Shown piece after piece: positions 44,270-53,253 of a stretch of DNA of 64,000 nt (the stretch's first letter is position 1; the number at the start of each line of letters is the position of its first letter). A program made the position numbers and the translations under genes. The DNA comes from Arthrobacter sp. M2012083. Its GTDB lineage: Bacteria > Actinomycetota > Actinomycetes > Actinomycetales > Micrococcaceae. The stretch lies in contig NZ_AKKK01000027.1 in NCBI RefSeq assembly GCF_000281065.1, forward strand, positions 21,363 to 85,362, given 5' to 3'. The notes beneath the pieces are model-generated. The model was given only the letters and a program-made list of their open reading frames with translations, had not been told where the DNA came from and searched no databases.

Positions 44270-45612
44270 CAGATGTGCACCGACTCTTCGGACCGCACCG
44301 GCGTCTCCAGTCCCAGGTTTTCGCGGAGCGTAGTGCCCCGGTATTCCGCCGGGTAGACACCGCGTTCTTGGAGCTCGGGCACCAAGTGGTTCACGATGTC
44401 GTCCAAACCTGTGGGGATGAGCCACGGCGAGATGTTGAATCCATCCACGGCACCCACCCGGGCATATTCGGCGAGGTGGTCGGCCACCGCCGTGTACGAA
44501 CCGGTAAAAGTGGCGTCGATGCGTGCCGTCTTGGAGGTGACGAACTGGCGGATGGACAGGCCCTTGTCCTTGGCCTCGGCCCTCCACTGATCGGCAAGCT
44601 GGCGGGCCTTGGCACCGTGGAAGCCGCTGCCGCGGGTTTCGGAAGTTTCCTCCACCACGGGATCTATCTCCGGAAGAGGGCCATCCGGATCGTAGGAAGA
44701 AAGTTCGCGCCCCCAGAACTGTTCCAGATAAGCAATGGCCTGCTGCGGACCAATTTGCAGGCTGCGGACCCAGGCCTTCTTCTCCTGGGCTTCCTGATCG
44801 GTGGCGGCAAGGATGAACTCGCTTGCAGGCATGATCTGCACGGCGTTGGCACCGCGGCCGGCTGCGATGGAGCGTGCCACGATGTCGCGGCGGAACTCCA
44901 CGGCGTCGTCGAATTTGGGGTGGGCGGAGAAGATCACGTCTGCTTGGCGGGCTGCGAAGTCGCGCCCGTCGGGGGAATCGCCGGCTTGGAAGAGCACGGG
45001 GCGGTACTGGGCGCTACGCGGCAGGCGCGGAGTGACATCGACGGTGTAGTGCTGACCTTCGTGAAGCACTCGCCGCGCAGGTCCGATGGGGGTTTCCCAC
45101 GAGTCCCAAATACGTTTGGCGGTTTCCACAAACGCTTCGGCATGCTTGTACCGATCGGCATGGTCCAGGTATCCGCCGCGGCGGAAATTGGCACCGGTCC
45201 AGGCGTTGTCCGTGGTGACGATGTTCCACGCCGCCCGGCCCCCGGAGATGAGGTCCAGGGAAGACAAGCGATGCGCGAGGTCCGAGGGGTCGTTGTACGT
45301 GGTGTTCTGCGTAGCCACCAAGCCGATGTTCTTGGTGACTGCTGCCAATGCGGCAAGCATGGTCTGGGCGTCAGGCCTGCCCACGACATCGAGCGCATGC
45401 GGACGCCCAAGGTGTTCGCGCAGGCGGAGCCCTTCGCCTAGGAAGAAGGCTGCGAACTTGCCTCGCTCCGCGGTCTGGGCGATGTGGCGGAACGACTCGA
45501 AGTCCGTCTGCGAGCCTGCCTCGGGTGCTTTCCAAATGGTGCCGGAGTTGACGCCTTGGAAGAAGATCCCGAACTGAATCCGGCCGCTCGGCTGGAATAT
45601 GTCTCGTGTCAT
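44269..45612 (-). CDS. NtaA/SnaA/DszA-family LLM flavin monooxygenase
   Basis: This 447-residue FMNH2-dependent monooxygenase shows the family signature: FGIFFQGVNSGTIWK, FESFRHIAQTAERGKFAAFFLGEG, NIGLVATQNTTYNDPSDLAHR, SLDLISGGRAAWNIVTTDN and YRPVLFQAGDSPDGRDFAA. Relatives oxidise nitrilotriacetate, dibenzothiophene sulfone, sulfones and similar sulfur or nitrogen compounds using reduced flavin from a partner reductase. It lies nine bases after the second LLM gene in an operon with an ABC importer and a DUF1684 protein. Confidence 0.9.
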   Translation of the reverse strand: MTRDIFQPSGRIQFGIFFQGVNSGTIWKAPEAGSQTDFESFRHIAQTAERGKFAAFFLGEGLRLREHLGRPHALDVVGRPDAQTMLAALAAVTKNIGLVATQNTTYNDPSDLAHRLSSLDLISGGRAAWNIVTTDNAWTGANFRRGGYLDHADRYKHAEAFVETAKRIWDSWETPIGPARRVLHEGQHYTVDVTPRLPRSAQYRPVLFQAGDSPDGRDFAARQADVIFSAHPKFDDAVEFRRDIVARSIAAGRGANAVQIMPASEFILAATDQEAQEKKAWVRSLQIGPQQAIAYLEQFWGRELSSYDPDGPLPEIDPVVEETSETRGSGFHGAKARQLADQWRAEAKDKGLSIRQFVTSKTARIDATFTGSYTAVADHLAEYARVGAVDGFNISPWLIPTGLDDIVNHLVPELQERGVYPAEYRGTTLRENLGLETPVRSEESVHI

Positions 45613-45621
45613 GGTGTTCCC

Positions 45622-46707
45622 CTACTTTCCGGCGGCAACAGTCGCCGCGGCAGTGGTCGAATAGCGGTTCTCCGCCGGCGCGAGGCCCAGCACGTGACGG
45701 AACGTACCGTCTTGGATGGGCGGTGACAGGGCACCGCGGCGACGCAGCTCGGGGAGGACGAGCCGTGAAAGTTCTTCCAGCTCCACGTCCAGGACAGCCG
45801 GATGGAGTCGAACTCCGTCGGCTTCCTGGAGGAGCGAATCGAGGAGATCGGCGAGGCCGGCAGCCGAACCGACAAACCGCGCACGGCCGCCTTCTTGAGC
45901 GGGCGCTGCTTCATGAGCGGATCCGGAGCGCGATTCCGCAGCCTGCCCACGCGCGTCCAGGACGACGTCGAGCTCTGCAACGATCGCTACCGAAGAACCA
46001 AGCCGGGCCCGGACGTCGCGGATCTCGGCAGTGAGCAGCTCCGGCGTCGGCGCGGTTAAGAGCACGGCATCCACTGCCTCCACCGGCACTAAGCCCTCCC
46101 CCACCAGCGATGCAGCGGCCACTACGGGCAACTGTCCCTGCAACGGCCGGGGAATGATGGAAGGGCCTTTCACCGAATAGGCCGGTCCTGCAAAGTCCGA
46201 GGGAGTTTCAAAGTCCGCATAGTGCAGCTTGTCGACGTCGATATACCGCCCGGTGGCAACGTCGCGGATCACGGCGTCGTCCTCCCAGGAGTCCCACAAC
46301 CTCCGGCTAACCTCGATGGACGCCGCAGCTTCCTGTGCCAGCGCCCCGCCCTGAACAAAAGCGCGTCCGACGGCGGCAGCAGCCTCGGGTGACTCCGCCG
46401 CGGTAGCGATCCACCCGGCCCGGCCACCGGACACGTAGTCCAGGCTCGCGAGTTGCGTGGAGACGTGGAAAGGCTCCGTATAGACGGTATCCACCTCAGG
46501 GACCACGGCGATGTTCCGGGTCACTGGTCCGGTAAAAGCCGCACGCTGCAGGGCGTTGACCCTCCCGGCCGCGGGCGTGTCCTTGAAGGTTGCCACGTGG
46601 AAACCGGCCGATTCGGCCGCGAGGACGGCGGCTGCAAGGTTCTCATAACCTGCGCCGTCGAGTTCTATGGCAAGGAATCCGGCCTTGCGTTCTTCGAAGG
46701 TGCTCAC
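45622..46707 (-). CDS. LLM-class flavin-dependent oxidoreductase, divergent
   Basis: This 361-residue protein is a shorter and more divergent luciferase-like protein: LAIELDGAGYENLAAAVLAAESAGFHVATF at the N-terminus (parts), FHVSTQLASLDYVSGGRAGWIATA as the family core and HVLGLAPAENRYSTTA at the end. The start is GTG at 46707, overlapping the DUF1684 stop (GTGA). It lies within the ABC/LLM operon and may be a second monooxygenase or a helper of the one at 44269. Confidence 0.82.
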   Translation of the reverse strand: MSTFEERKAGFLAIELDGAGYENLAAAVLAAESAGFHVATFKDTPAAGRVNALQRAAFTGPVTRNIAVVPEVDTVYTEPFHVSTQLASLDYVSGGRAGWIATAAESPEAAAAVGRAFVQGGALAQEAAASIEVSRRLWDSWEDDAVIRDVATGRYIDVDKLHYADFETPSDFAGPAYSVKGPSIIPRPLQGQLPVVAAASLVGEGLVPVEAVDAVLLTAPTPELLTAEIRDVRARLGSSVAIVAELDVVLDARGQAAESRSGSAHEAAPAQEGGRARFVGSAAGLADLLDSLLQEADGVRLHPAVLDVELEELSRLVLPELRRRGALSPPIQDGTFRHVLGLAPAENRYSTTAAATVAAGK

Positions 46708-47537
46708 TGCTGGTCCTGACGTTCGTAGGGAATCTTCTCGCCCGCTTCGATAGCTACCGAAAGCCGGTTTTCGGCGGGTGGCAACGGGCATGTGGCAAGG
46801 TCGGTGTAGGCGCACGGCAGGTTGACGGCCCGGTTGAAGTCGAGCTGCACGGAGCCGTCAGATGCGGGGACCACGGAGAGTGAGCGGTTGGCCGCGTAGG
46901 TGGTCTTGCCGGAGGTTTGGTCCGTAAACAGCAAGGACAGCGAACCGGGCGCGTGGCCGTTGAACGCCGTCAGCGCCAGTTCCTCGCCGGCCAGCTTGAA
47001 GCGAATCTCACCCGGCGCTTCGTAGACGTGCTGGAGGCCCTCGACGGCGGCGCCCACCGTAGTGGGGCGCGGAGCCTCGAACTTGACGAACGTACCGGCT
47101 AAAGCGAACGCCGCGTTGGGCGTATAGGCAGGCGTGCCCTGGTATTCCTTCAAGAGGGCGTTGGACGGATTCCGCGGGCGCACGATGTACTCGCCGCCGC
47201 GCTTGGCCACCTCGATCACGGTATCGCCGGAAACCAGGTTGATGCCGCCGCGCTCCTCGATAGGGCCGAACTCAAGCTGTCCTGCCCTGCCTGTCTTGAG
47301 TTCAACGCCGTCCTGCTGCAGGCTGTCGCCCGGCTTGAGGACAACACGCACGACGTCGTCCTCCACACGCCAGCTGCCCGGCACACCTTCCAACGGGGTT
47401 GCCTCGTTGCCAAGCCAGTGCAGGTGGGTCACGGCGAGGAAACCATGCGGGTGGGCGCGGTGCCGCTCATGGGCGTCGTGCCACTCCTGCCAGTCCTCGT
47501 CAAAGGTTTCGAGTGCTGTTTCAGCGTGTGTAGACAT
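46704..47537 (-). CDS. DUF1684 domain-containing protein
   Basis: This 277-residue soluble protein matches DUF1684. The most telling stretch is LDFNRAVNLPCAYTDLATCPLPPAENRLSVAIEAGEK at the C-terminus, here cited by its DFNRAVNLPCAYTD and CPLPPAENRL parts, with two conserved cysteines. No activity is established for the family. It lies between the binding-protein gene and the LLM genes and overlaps the latter by four bases, so a role in processing the imported substrate is likely. Confidence 0.85.
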   Translation of the reverse strand: MSTHAETALETFDEDWQEWHDAHERHRAHPHGFLAVTHLHWLGNEATPLEGVPGSWRVEDDVVRVVLKPGDSLQQDGVELKTGRAGQLEFGPIEERGGINLVSGDTVIEVAKRGGEYIVRPRNPSNALLKEYQGTPAYTPNAAFALAGTFVKFEAPRPTTVGAAVEGLQHVYEAPGEIRFKLAGEELALTAFNGHAPGSLSLLFTDQTSGKTTYAANRSLSVVPASDGSVQLDFNRAVNLPCAYTDLATCPLPPAENRLSVAIEAGEKIPYERQDQQ

Positions 47538-47598
47538 ATGCGTTGTCCGTCCTGTTGAAGGCGTGATCTGCTGTGACGGTTGTCCGGGACGTGGAACT

Positions 47599-48579
47599 TC
47601 ATGTGCCTGTCCCGAACGTGGCTTCGGTGACCGTCTTGGATTCCGGGATGGCTTCTTCGGAGAGCCCCCAGCGTTCCAGGACCTTGCCGTAGGAGCCGTC
47701 CTTGATGGTGGAGTTCAGCGCATCGGTGATGGCCGGGGCCAGCCCGTTGCCCTTGAGGGTGGTGGCAGCAACGAGCGTTTCTGCGGGCCATCCGGCGTTG
47801 ACCTTGCCAACTACCTTGAGGTCGTCACGCGTGTTCTCCCGGTAGGTCACCGATGGGAACGGTGCCAGGTTCAGGTCCGTGCGACCCGAGGAGAGCGCCA
47901 GGATGGTGTCGGCGTCGGAGGAGTAGTACTGCAGGGTGGCCGGCGCCTTGCCCTTGGCTTCGAGTTCCTTGTTCCAGGCCAGGAGGATCTTCTCCTGGTT
48001 GGTGCCCGAGCCCACGGAGATCTTCAAGCCGGAGATGTCGTCAGAACCCTTGATGTCGTACGTGGAGCTCTTCTTGGCTTCGAAGCCCATGTAGGCGGCA
48101 CGGTAGGTGGAGAAATCGAACAGCTTCACCCGGGCTCCGTTGATGCCCACGTTGGAGAAGACGGCCTCGAAATCACCTGACTGGGTCTTGAGCGGCCAGT
48201 TCTCCCACGACGTCACCTGAAGATCCAGTTCCAGCCCGAGTTTGTCGGCCACGAGCTGGGCAATGTCCACCTCGACACCGATCGGCGTTTTGTCGTCAGT
48301 GGCGTGGAAGGACAGCGGGATTGAACCCGCGGTGGTGGCAACGGTCAGTTTGCCGTCCTTGGCGATGGCTTCGGGAACGGCTCCCGCCGCAGCAGCGTCT
48401 TTCTCGCCGCGGATGCGGTTCTGGTCCACGGACGTGTTGTAGACGATGCCGTTCTTGGCAGCCTCGGACTCCGGTTGGGCTGCCGACGCCCCAGGGTCGG
48501 AGCACCCGGCCAGCACGGGAAGCACGACGGCGGGAAGTACAGCGAGTGCCAGGATCCTGGTCTTTGTAGCGCGAAGCAT
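47599..48579 (-). CDS. ABC transporter substrate-binding lipoprotein (family 3)
   Basis: This 326-residue lipoprotein has the lipobox VLAGC (Cys at residue 25) followed by SDPGA, and the family-3 solute-binding domain ([49 protein letters not shown]). It is a paralogue of the orphan protein at 40267. CTAGGACATCCC precedes the ATG. It follows the ATPase gene by eight bases, completing a standard three-gene importer. The LLM and DUF1684 neighbours suggest a small organosulfur or amine compound. Confidence 0.9.
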   Translation of the reverse strand: MLRATKTRILALAVLPAVVLPVLAGCSDPGASAAQPESEAAKNGIVYNTSVDQNRIRGEKDAAAAGAVPEAIAKDGKLTVATTAGSIPLSFHATDDKTPIGVEVDIAQLVADKLGLELDLQVTSWENWPLKTQSGDFEAVFSNVGINGARVKLFDFSTYRAAYMGFEAKKSSTYDIKGSDDISGLKISVGSGTNQEKILLAWNKELEAKGKAPATLQYYSSDADTILALSSGRTDLNLAPFPSVTYRENTRDDLKVVGKVNAGWPAETLVAATTLKGNGLAPAITDALNSTIKDGSYGKVLERWGLSEEAIPESKTVTEATFGTGT

Positions 48580-48587
48580 GGGATGTC

Positions 48588-49481
48588 CTAGATGTTGAAA
48601 GCTGGTTCGATGACTTTGGAGAAGAAACTGCGGGTGCGTTCCTCGCGGGGGTTGGCGAAGATCTCCTGCGGAGTGCCGGACTCGACGATCTGGCCCTGGT
48701 CCATGAACACCACGGTGTCCGCGACATCCCTGGCGAAGCCCATCTCGTGCGTCACCACAATGAGCGTGGTGCCGGACTTGGCGAGTTCACGGATGACGTC
48801 CAGGACTTCGTTGACCAGTTCCGGGTCCAACGCCGAGGTTGGCTCGTCGAAGAGCAGGATTTTGGGATCAAGTGCCAGCGCCCGGGCAATCGCGACGCGC
48901 TGCTGCTGGCCGCCGGAAAGCTGGCGCGGGTAAGCGTCGGCACGATCCTTCAGGCCCACTCTGTCCAGGAGCTCAAGACCGCGTTTCCGGGCTTCGGCCT
49001 TGGACCGCTTCTGGGCCACAATCGGCGCCTCGATGACGTTTTCCAAGGCGGTGAGGTGCGGGAACAGGTTAAAGCTTTGGAACACCATGCCAATGTGGGT
49101 GCGCTGCTTGAGGATGTCCTTCTCACGAAGCTCGTGGAGCTTGTTGCCGCGGACCTCGTAGCCCACCAGTTCGCCGTCGATGGTGATGTAACCGCCGTCG
49201 ACTTTTTCCAAGTGGTTGATGGTCCGCAACAGGGTGGACTTTCCGGAGCCGGACGGCCCGACGATCACGGCAACGCCGCCCGGCGGCACGGACAACGACA
49301 CGCCTTTGAGGACCTCGGTAGCACCGAACGATTTCCGGACGTTGGTGATGTCAACCTGACCGCGGGTGGCCTTCTTGTCCGCCGGGGCGGGCCGGGCCGC
49401 CGTCGTGCCGGCAGGAACGCCGGCTGACTCGCCAGCCTGTGGCGTAGTCGTGGATTCTTTGCGTGCAGCGATGATGCTCAT
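48588..49481 (-). CDS. ABC transporter ATP-binding protein (polar amino acid type)
   Basis: This 297-residue ATPase has Walker [13 protein letters not shown], the Q-loop [14 protein letters not shown], signature [15 protein letters not shown], Walker [15 protein letters not shown] and the switch His in VVTHEM. It carries about 40 extra N-terminal residues rich in Ala/Thr/Pro before the first strand. It overlaps the permease gene by four bases (ATGA). GlnQ/HisP-like. Confidence 0.92.
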   Translation of the reverse strand: MSIIAARKESTTTPQAGESAGVPAGTTAARPAPADKKATRGQVDITNVRKSFGATEVLKGVSLSVPPGGVAVIVGPSGSGKSTLLRTINHLEKVDGGYITIDGELVGYEVRGNKLHELREKDILKQRTHIGMVFQSFNLFPHLTALENVIEAPIVAQKRSKAEARKRGLELLDRVGLKDRADAYPRQLSGGQQQRVAIARALALDPKILLFDEPTSALDPELVNEVLDVIRELAKSGTTLIVVTHEMGFARDVADTVVFMDQGQIVESGTPQEIFANPREERTRSFFSKVIEPAFNI

Positions 49482-50443
49482 CGGGCGTCCTTGGTGGGAG
49501 TGGCAGCAACGTGGGTGGTGAAGAACTTCCGGGCCTTCTGCAACGGCGTGAGCGGCAGGGTCCGCAGGGCGCCCTTGGAGAAGTGGCGTTCAATGTAGTA
49601 CTGGAAAACACTGAGCACCGAGGTGATCACCACGTACCAGAGCGTGGCGACGAGCAGCAGCGGAAGCACTTGCTGGGTCCGGTTGTAGATGACCTGAACC
49701 GTGTAAAAGAGCTCGGAATAGGCCAGGACGTAAACAATCGAGGTGCCCTTGACCAGGCCGATGATCTCGTTGAATGCGTTGGGCAGAATGGCGCGCATGG
49801 CTTGCGGCAGAACGATCCTGGTGGAGCGCTTCCATGCCGGGATGCCCAAGGCGGAGGCAGCTTCCAGCTGGCCTTGGTCCACGGAGAGGATGCCGCCGCG
49901 GATGATTTCGGCGGAGTAGGCTGCCTGATTCAGCGTGAGCCCCAGGACGGCTGCGGCGAACTGGCTGATGAGCGTGGTTGTCTGTGCCTCGAAGAAGCGG
50001 ACATCAGTGAAAGGGATACCCAGGCTGATCTTCTCGTACAGGTAACCGAGGTTGTACCAAAGCAGGAGTTGGACCAGCAGCGGCGTGGAGCGGAAGATCC
50101 AGGAGAACGTCCAGGACACCGAGACCAGCAGCGGCGAGGCGGACAGGCGCATGAGGGCCAGGATGAACCCGAGGACGAAGCCAAGGACACCGGAAATGGC
50201 AGTGAGCTTAAGGGTCTCGATGAGTCCGTTGACCACCGACTGGGCGGTGAACCATTCAGCCACCACTCCCCACTCCCAGCGCGGATTGGTAACCAGCGAC
50301 CACGCAATGGCTGCGACACCGGCAGCTACGAGAACGGTGCCCACCCATCGCCACGGATGCCGGGCCGGAACCAACTTGTACTCGGAGTAGTCCGGGGTGG
50401 GCGGTGACGTTTCCGCCGTGGCAGGCGGTGCGATTGCACTCAT
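49478..50443 (-). CDS. ABC transporter permease (polar amino acid type)
   Basis: This 321-residue permease has about six helices, the HisM/GlnP architecture and the EAA loop EAASALGIPAWKRSTRIVLPQAMR that docks the ATPase (cited by its GIPAWKRSTRIVLPQAM part). The ATG at 50443 is chosen since GAGGTGGCGC precedes it; an in-frame ATG at 50455 lies upstream of that site. It is the first gene of the seven-gene operon and is transcribed from the promoter at 50489-50518. Confidence 0.9.
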   Translation of the reverse strand: MSAIAPPATAETSPPTPDYSEYKLVPARHPWRWVGTVLVAAGVAAIAWSLVTNPRWEWGVVAEWFTAQSVVNGLIETLKLTAISGVLGFVLGFILALMRLSASPLLVSVSWTFSWIFRSTPLLVQLLLWYNLGYLYEKISLGIPFTDVRFFEAQTTTLISQFAAAVLGLTLNQAAYSAEIIRGGILSVDQGQLEAASALGIPAWKRSTRIVLPQAMRAILPNAFNEIIGLVKGTSIVYVLAYSELFYTVQVIYNRTQQVLPLLLVATLWYVVITSVLSVFQYYIERHFSKGALRTLPLTPLQKARKFFTTHVAATPTKDAR

Positions 50444-50486
50444 GCGCCACCTCATTTCAGATTGGGTGTTGTCTATCGGATGGCTG

Positions 50487-50518
50487 CCAATCTAGGGCCG
50501 CGCGAAACCCGGCAGCAA
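50487..50518 (-). promoter_or_regulatory. Promoter of the ABC/LLM operon
   Basis: On the minus strand TTGCTG (50513-50518), an 18-base spacer and TAGATT (50489-50494). The -10 lies in CCCTAGATTGG (50487-50497), an 11-mer found again, facing the other way, in the divergent promoter at 50668-50697. Confidence 0.5.
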
Positions 50519-50651
50519 GGCGGAAATTTGTACTTCTTCACTGGGCTTCGCGCGGCTTCGCAGGAGTTCGCACAGCGTCACAATGTCCTTCCCGAACCGG
50601 TCAATGAGTCGTGGTTTTGCGGGTTTTAACGCTTCGTGACGCGTGGTGAAC

Positions 50652-50664
50652 GGCGGTTACCGCC
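50652..50664. promoter_or_regulatory. Candidate operator in the divergent promoter region
   Basis: GGCGGT-T-ACCGCC is a perfect 6+1+6 palindrome, four bases upstream of the -35 of the FAD/NAD(P) gene promoter and about 135 bases from that of the ABC operon. It may bind a regulator of both; no regulator gene is adjacent. Confidence 0.4.
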
Positions 50665-50667
50665 GCC

Positions 50668-50697
50668 TCGACCGGCAGCCTGCTTCGTCCCTAGATT
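50668..50697 (+). promoter_or_regulatory. Promoter of the FAD/NAD(P)-binding protein gene
   Basis: TCGACC (50668-50673), 18 bases, TAGATT (50692-50697). The -10 context CCCTAGATTGG is identical to that of the divergent operon promoter, including spacer length. Confidence 0.45.
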
Positions 50698-50731
50698 GGG
50701 CATCACCAACCACCGCTTTTCAGGAGATCCC

Positions 50732-52672
50732 ATGCCGTCACGAGTACCCGCTATCGCCTTCATTGGCGGCGGCCCGCGCACGGCCGGCGTCCTGGAACGG
50801 CTCGCAGCCAACCGTCCCGCACTGTTCCACGGTCCCCTGCACGTCCATGTCATCGAACCGCATGAACCCGGCTCCGGGAGGATCTGGCGCTATGACCAGG
50901 ATCCCGGGTTGCTGCTGAACTCAACGGCTGCGGACGTCACCATGTTCACGGATGCTTCGGTTGCCTGCGACGGACCTTCGATTGACGGACCGGGGCTTTC
51001 CAGCTGGGCTGCGGGGGTGCTGGATGGCAGCATCCGGGACGTTCCCGCTTTTGAGCCGCACCTGCTCGCCCAACTTCGCGCACTGACTCCCGCGTCTTTC
51101 GCCTCACGGCAGCTGCAGAGCAAGTACCTTGAATGGTTCTTCCGCCGGGCCGTGTCCTCACTTGGCCCTGACGTGACCGTGACAGTGCATCGCGACACGG
51201 CCACCGGCGTCGTGCGTTCTTCGGGTGGCGAGCCCGACGACGGTGCGCATCGCGTGCGGCTGGCTTCGGGCACCGACGTGGATGCCGACGTCGTGGTTTA
51301 CGCGCTGGGCCACACCGATTCTTTGCCCGATCCCGAATCCGCCAGGCTCAGCGACTTCGCTGCCCGGCATGGCGGGTTCCATGCACCGCCGTCCTACACA
51401 ACTGATGTGGATTACTCCGCGATTGAGCCCGGGCAGGACGTGATTGTCTCCGGAATGGGCCTGGCATTCGTGGACCTGCTGGTGCTGTTGTTCCAAGGCC
51501 GCGGCGGCCGCTTTGAAGAAAGGCCCGACGGCGAACTGGACTACGTGCCATCCGGCGCCGAACCGCGGGTTTGGGCGGGGTCACGGCGTGGTGTGCCGTT
51601 CCACTCCAAGATCTCCTCCACGCTACGCGGCGAGCCGATTGCGCGCCCGCGATACTTCACCGCCGAAGCCATCGATTCGCTACTGGCCGAGCACCAGGAA
51701 CTCGACTTCCGTGCACATCTGTGGCCGTTGATCGCCAAGGACGCCGGCTATGCCTACTACCGCGAGCTCTTCACCGGGTATCCGTCGCGCGTCCTGGGGA
51801 CGTGGGCCGGTTTCGAAGCGAAGTTCGATCCGGCAGACTGGTACAGCGCCGACCGGGAAGAACTGGTGGCGTTTTCCGTGCCGGATCCTGCGCTGCGCTT
51901 GGACCTCGAGAAACTGGACCACCCCCTGAGCGGCTGCGCGTTCGCCAGCCATGAATCGGTCCAGCGCTCCGTAGCCGCGTACATCCAGAACGACCTCGAT
52001 CTCCGGACCAGCGCCGACCATTCCGAAACCCTCGCCCTGTTTACGGCGCTGTTGTTCGTGTACATGGACCTTGGGCGCTTGGTCCCGCAAGAGCGGCTCA
52101 ACGCGCGCTCCCAACAGGCGATCCACGGTTGGTGGCACGGCTTCTTCAGCTTCGTGGATTCCGGGCCGCCGTCCCACCGCCTCCGTGAGATGCTCGCCCT
52201 GCACAGGGCCGGGCTCCTGAAATTCCTGGGACCGGGCATGTGGGTCCGGGCAGATGACTCAGTGGGTCGCTTCGTGGCGGGCTCGTTCCAGTCGCCCGTG
52301 GTGGTGGACGCTGCGGCGTACATCGAGGCGCGGCTGCCCGCCGCTTCCGTGCAGCGCTCGGCGAATCCCGCACTGGCTGACCTGCACGACGCCGGATGGG
52401 GCACCGAGCAGAGGCTGCTCACCTCAGAGGGCGCCCACTCCACCGGAAAACTCCTGGTCTCCGGGAATCACGAGGTCCTGTCCCCTGTTGCAACTCCTCA
52501 GAAGGGTTTGTTCGCGGTGGGCCCGTGGACGTCCGGCTGGGGCGCAGGAGCGTTTGCCCGCCCCAACACCAACGCAGCACCCTTCCGGGAGAACGACGCC
52601 CTGGCGCGAAGGATCCTGGAAACCCTGACCACCACCGCCCGCCCAAGTGAGCCGCAGTTAATGCCGTTTTGA
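50732..52672 (+). CDS. FAD/NAD(P)-binding protein (NAD_binding_9 type)
   Basis: This 646-residue protein begins with an FAD-binding Rossmann loop (AIAFIGGGPRTAGVLERLAA) and the follow-on VIEPHEPGSGRIWRYDQ, has the second nucleotide-binding GQDVIVSGMGLAFVDLL and ends with FAVGPWTSGWGAGAFARPNTNA. It resembles large FAD-dependent proteins of the HpaO/lysine-hydroxylase-like class; the reaction is unknown. I chose the ATG at 50732 (CAGGAGATCCC before it); a frame from 50636 starts upstream of the promoter. It is divergent from the ABC/LLM operon and shares its promoter pattern, so the two probably serve the same pathway. Confidence 0.82.
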   Translation: MPSRVPAIAFIGGGPRTAGVLERLAANRPALFHGPLHVHVIEPHEPGSGRIWRYDQDPGLLLNSTAADVTMFTDASVACDGPSIDGPGLSSWAAGVLDGSIRDVPAFEPHLLAQLRALTPASFASRQLQSKYLEWFFRRAVSSLGPDVTVTVHRDTATGVVRSSGGEPDDGAHRVRLASGTDVDADVVVYALGHTDSLPDPESARLSDFAARHGGFHAPPSYTTDVDYSAIEPGQDVIVSGMGLAFVDLLVLLFQGRGGRFEERPDGELDYVPSGAEPRVWAGSRRGVPFHSKISSTLRGEPIARPRYFTAEAIDSLLAEHQELDFRAHLWPLIAKDAGYAYYRELFTGYPSRVLGTWAGFEAKFDPADWYSADREELVAFSVPDPALRLDLEKLDHPLSGCAFASHESVQRSVAAYIQNDLDLRTSADHSETLALFTALLFVYMDLGRLVPQERLNARSQQAIHGWWHGFFSFVDSGPPSHRLREMLALHRAGLLKFLGPGMWVRADDSVGRFVAGSFQSPVVVDAAAYIEARLPAASVQRSANPALADLHDAGWGTEQRLLTSEGAHSTGKLLVSGNHEVLSPVATPQKGLFAVGPWTSGWGAGAFARPNTNAAPFRENDALARRILETLTTTARPSEPQLMPF

Positions 52673-52725
52673 GCGCGGCCGGATCAACTGCTACGTACTT
52701 GGGTTCCACCCACGAAAGGCCTGAC

Positions 52726-53244
52726 ATGACCACAACGCCAACCCTGCCGACGTCGGGCCTTACCGTCCTCAGCCTGCCGATGCGCGATCCCCGCGTCCGC
52801 CCGCTCCTGGACGAGCTCGCCGTCGAATACGAAACCCGCTATGGCAACCTGTTCGGAACCGGTGGCGCTGCGGAGGAACTGAACAGGTACCCTGCCGAGG
52901 AATTCGAAGCTCCGCACGGCGCGTTGATCATCATCCAGGAGGGCGGCGAATCCGTAGCTGGCGGCGCGTTCCGCCGATACGACCAGCACACCGCAGAGCT
53001 GAAACGGATCTGGACGCATTCAGCGCATCGTCGTCGAGGTTTGGCGCGGCTGGTGCTGGCTGAACTGGAAAATGAGGCTCGACGGCGGGGCTACCGGAAG
53101 CTGTACTTGACCACCGGTCCGCGCCAGCCCGAAGCGAAAAACCTCTACCTCGCCACGGGCTACAAAGCACTGTTCGACCTTGCCGCCGACCCCGAGGACA
53201 TCAAGCATCTGGCCTTCAGCAAGGATCTTGCCGTGCACAGCTAA
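52726..53244 (+). CDS. GNAT-family N-acetyltransferase
   Basis: This 172-residue protein has the GNAT pattern AELKRIWTHSAHRRRGLARLVLAELE (acetyl-CoA loop HRRRGLAR) and LTTGPRQPEAKNLYLATGYKAL. The acceptor is unknown. I chose the ATG at 52726 (GAAAGGCCTGAC before it), 53 bases after the FAD/NAD(P) gene on the same strand, so it may be co-transcribed. Its stop codon contains the -10 box of the next gene. Confidence 0.87.
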   Translation: MTTTPTLPTSGLTVLSLPMRDPRVRPLLDELAVEYETRYGNLFGTGGAAEELNRYPAEEFEAPHGALIIIQEGGESVAGGAFRRYDQHTAELKRIWTHSAHRRRGLARLVLAELENEARRRGYRKLYLTTGPRQPEAKNLYLATGYKALFDLAADPEDIKHLAFSKDLAVHS

Positions 53245-53247
53245 GCT
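53242..53247 (+). promoter_or_regulatory. Candidate -10 box for the HerA-like gene
   Basis: TAAGCT overlaps the GNAT stop and ends six bases before the ATG at 53254. This favours 53254 over the ATG at 53248 and a leaderless transcript. Confidence 0.35.
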
Positions 53248-53253
53248 ATGCGC

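Noticed and set aside
49511..50407. 298-codon open frame on the plus strand
   Set aside because: Antisense to the ABC permease; Gln/Asp/Gly-rich with no hydrophobic core or family match.
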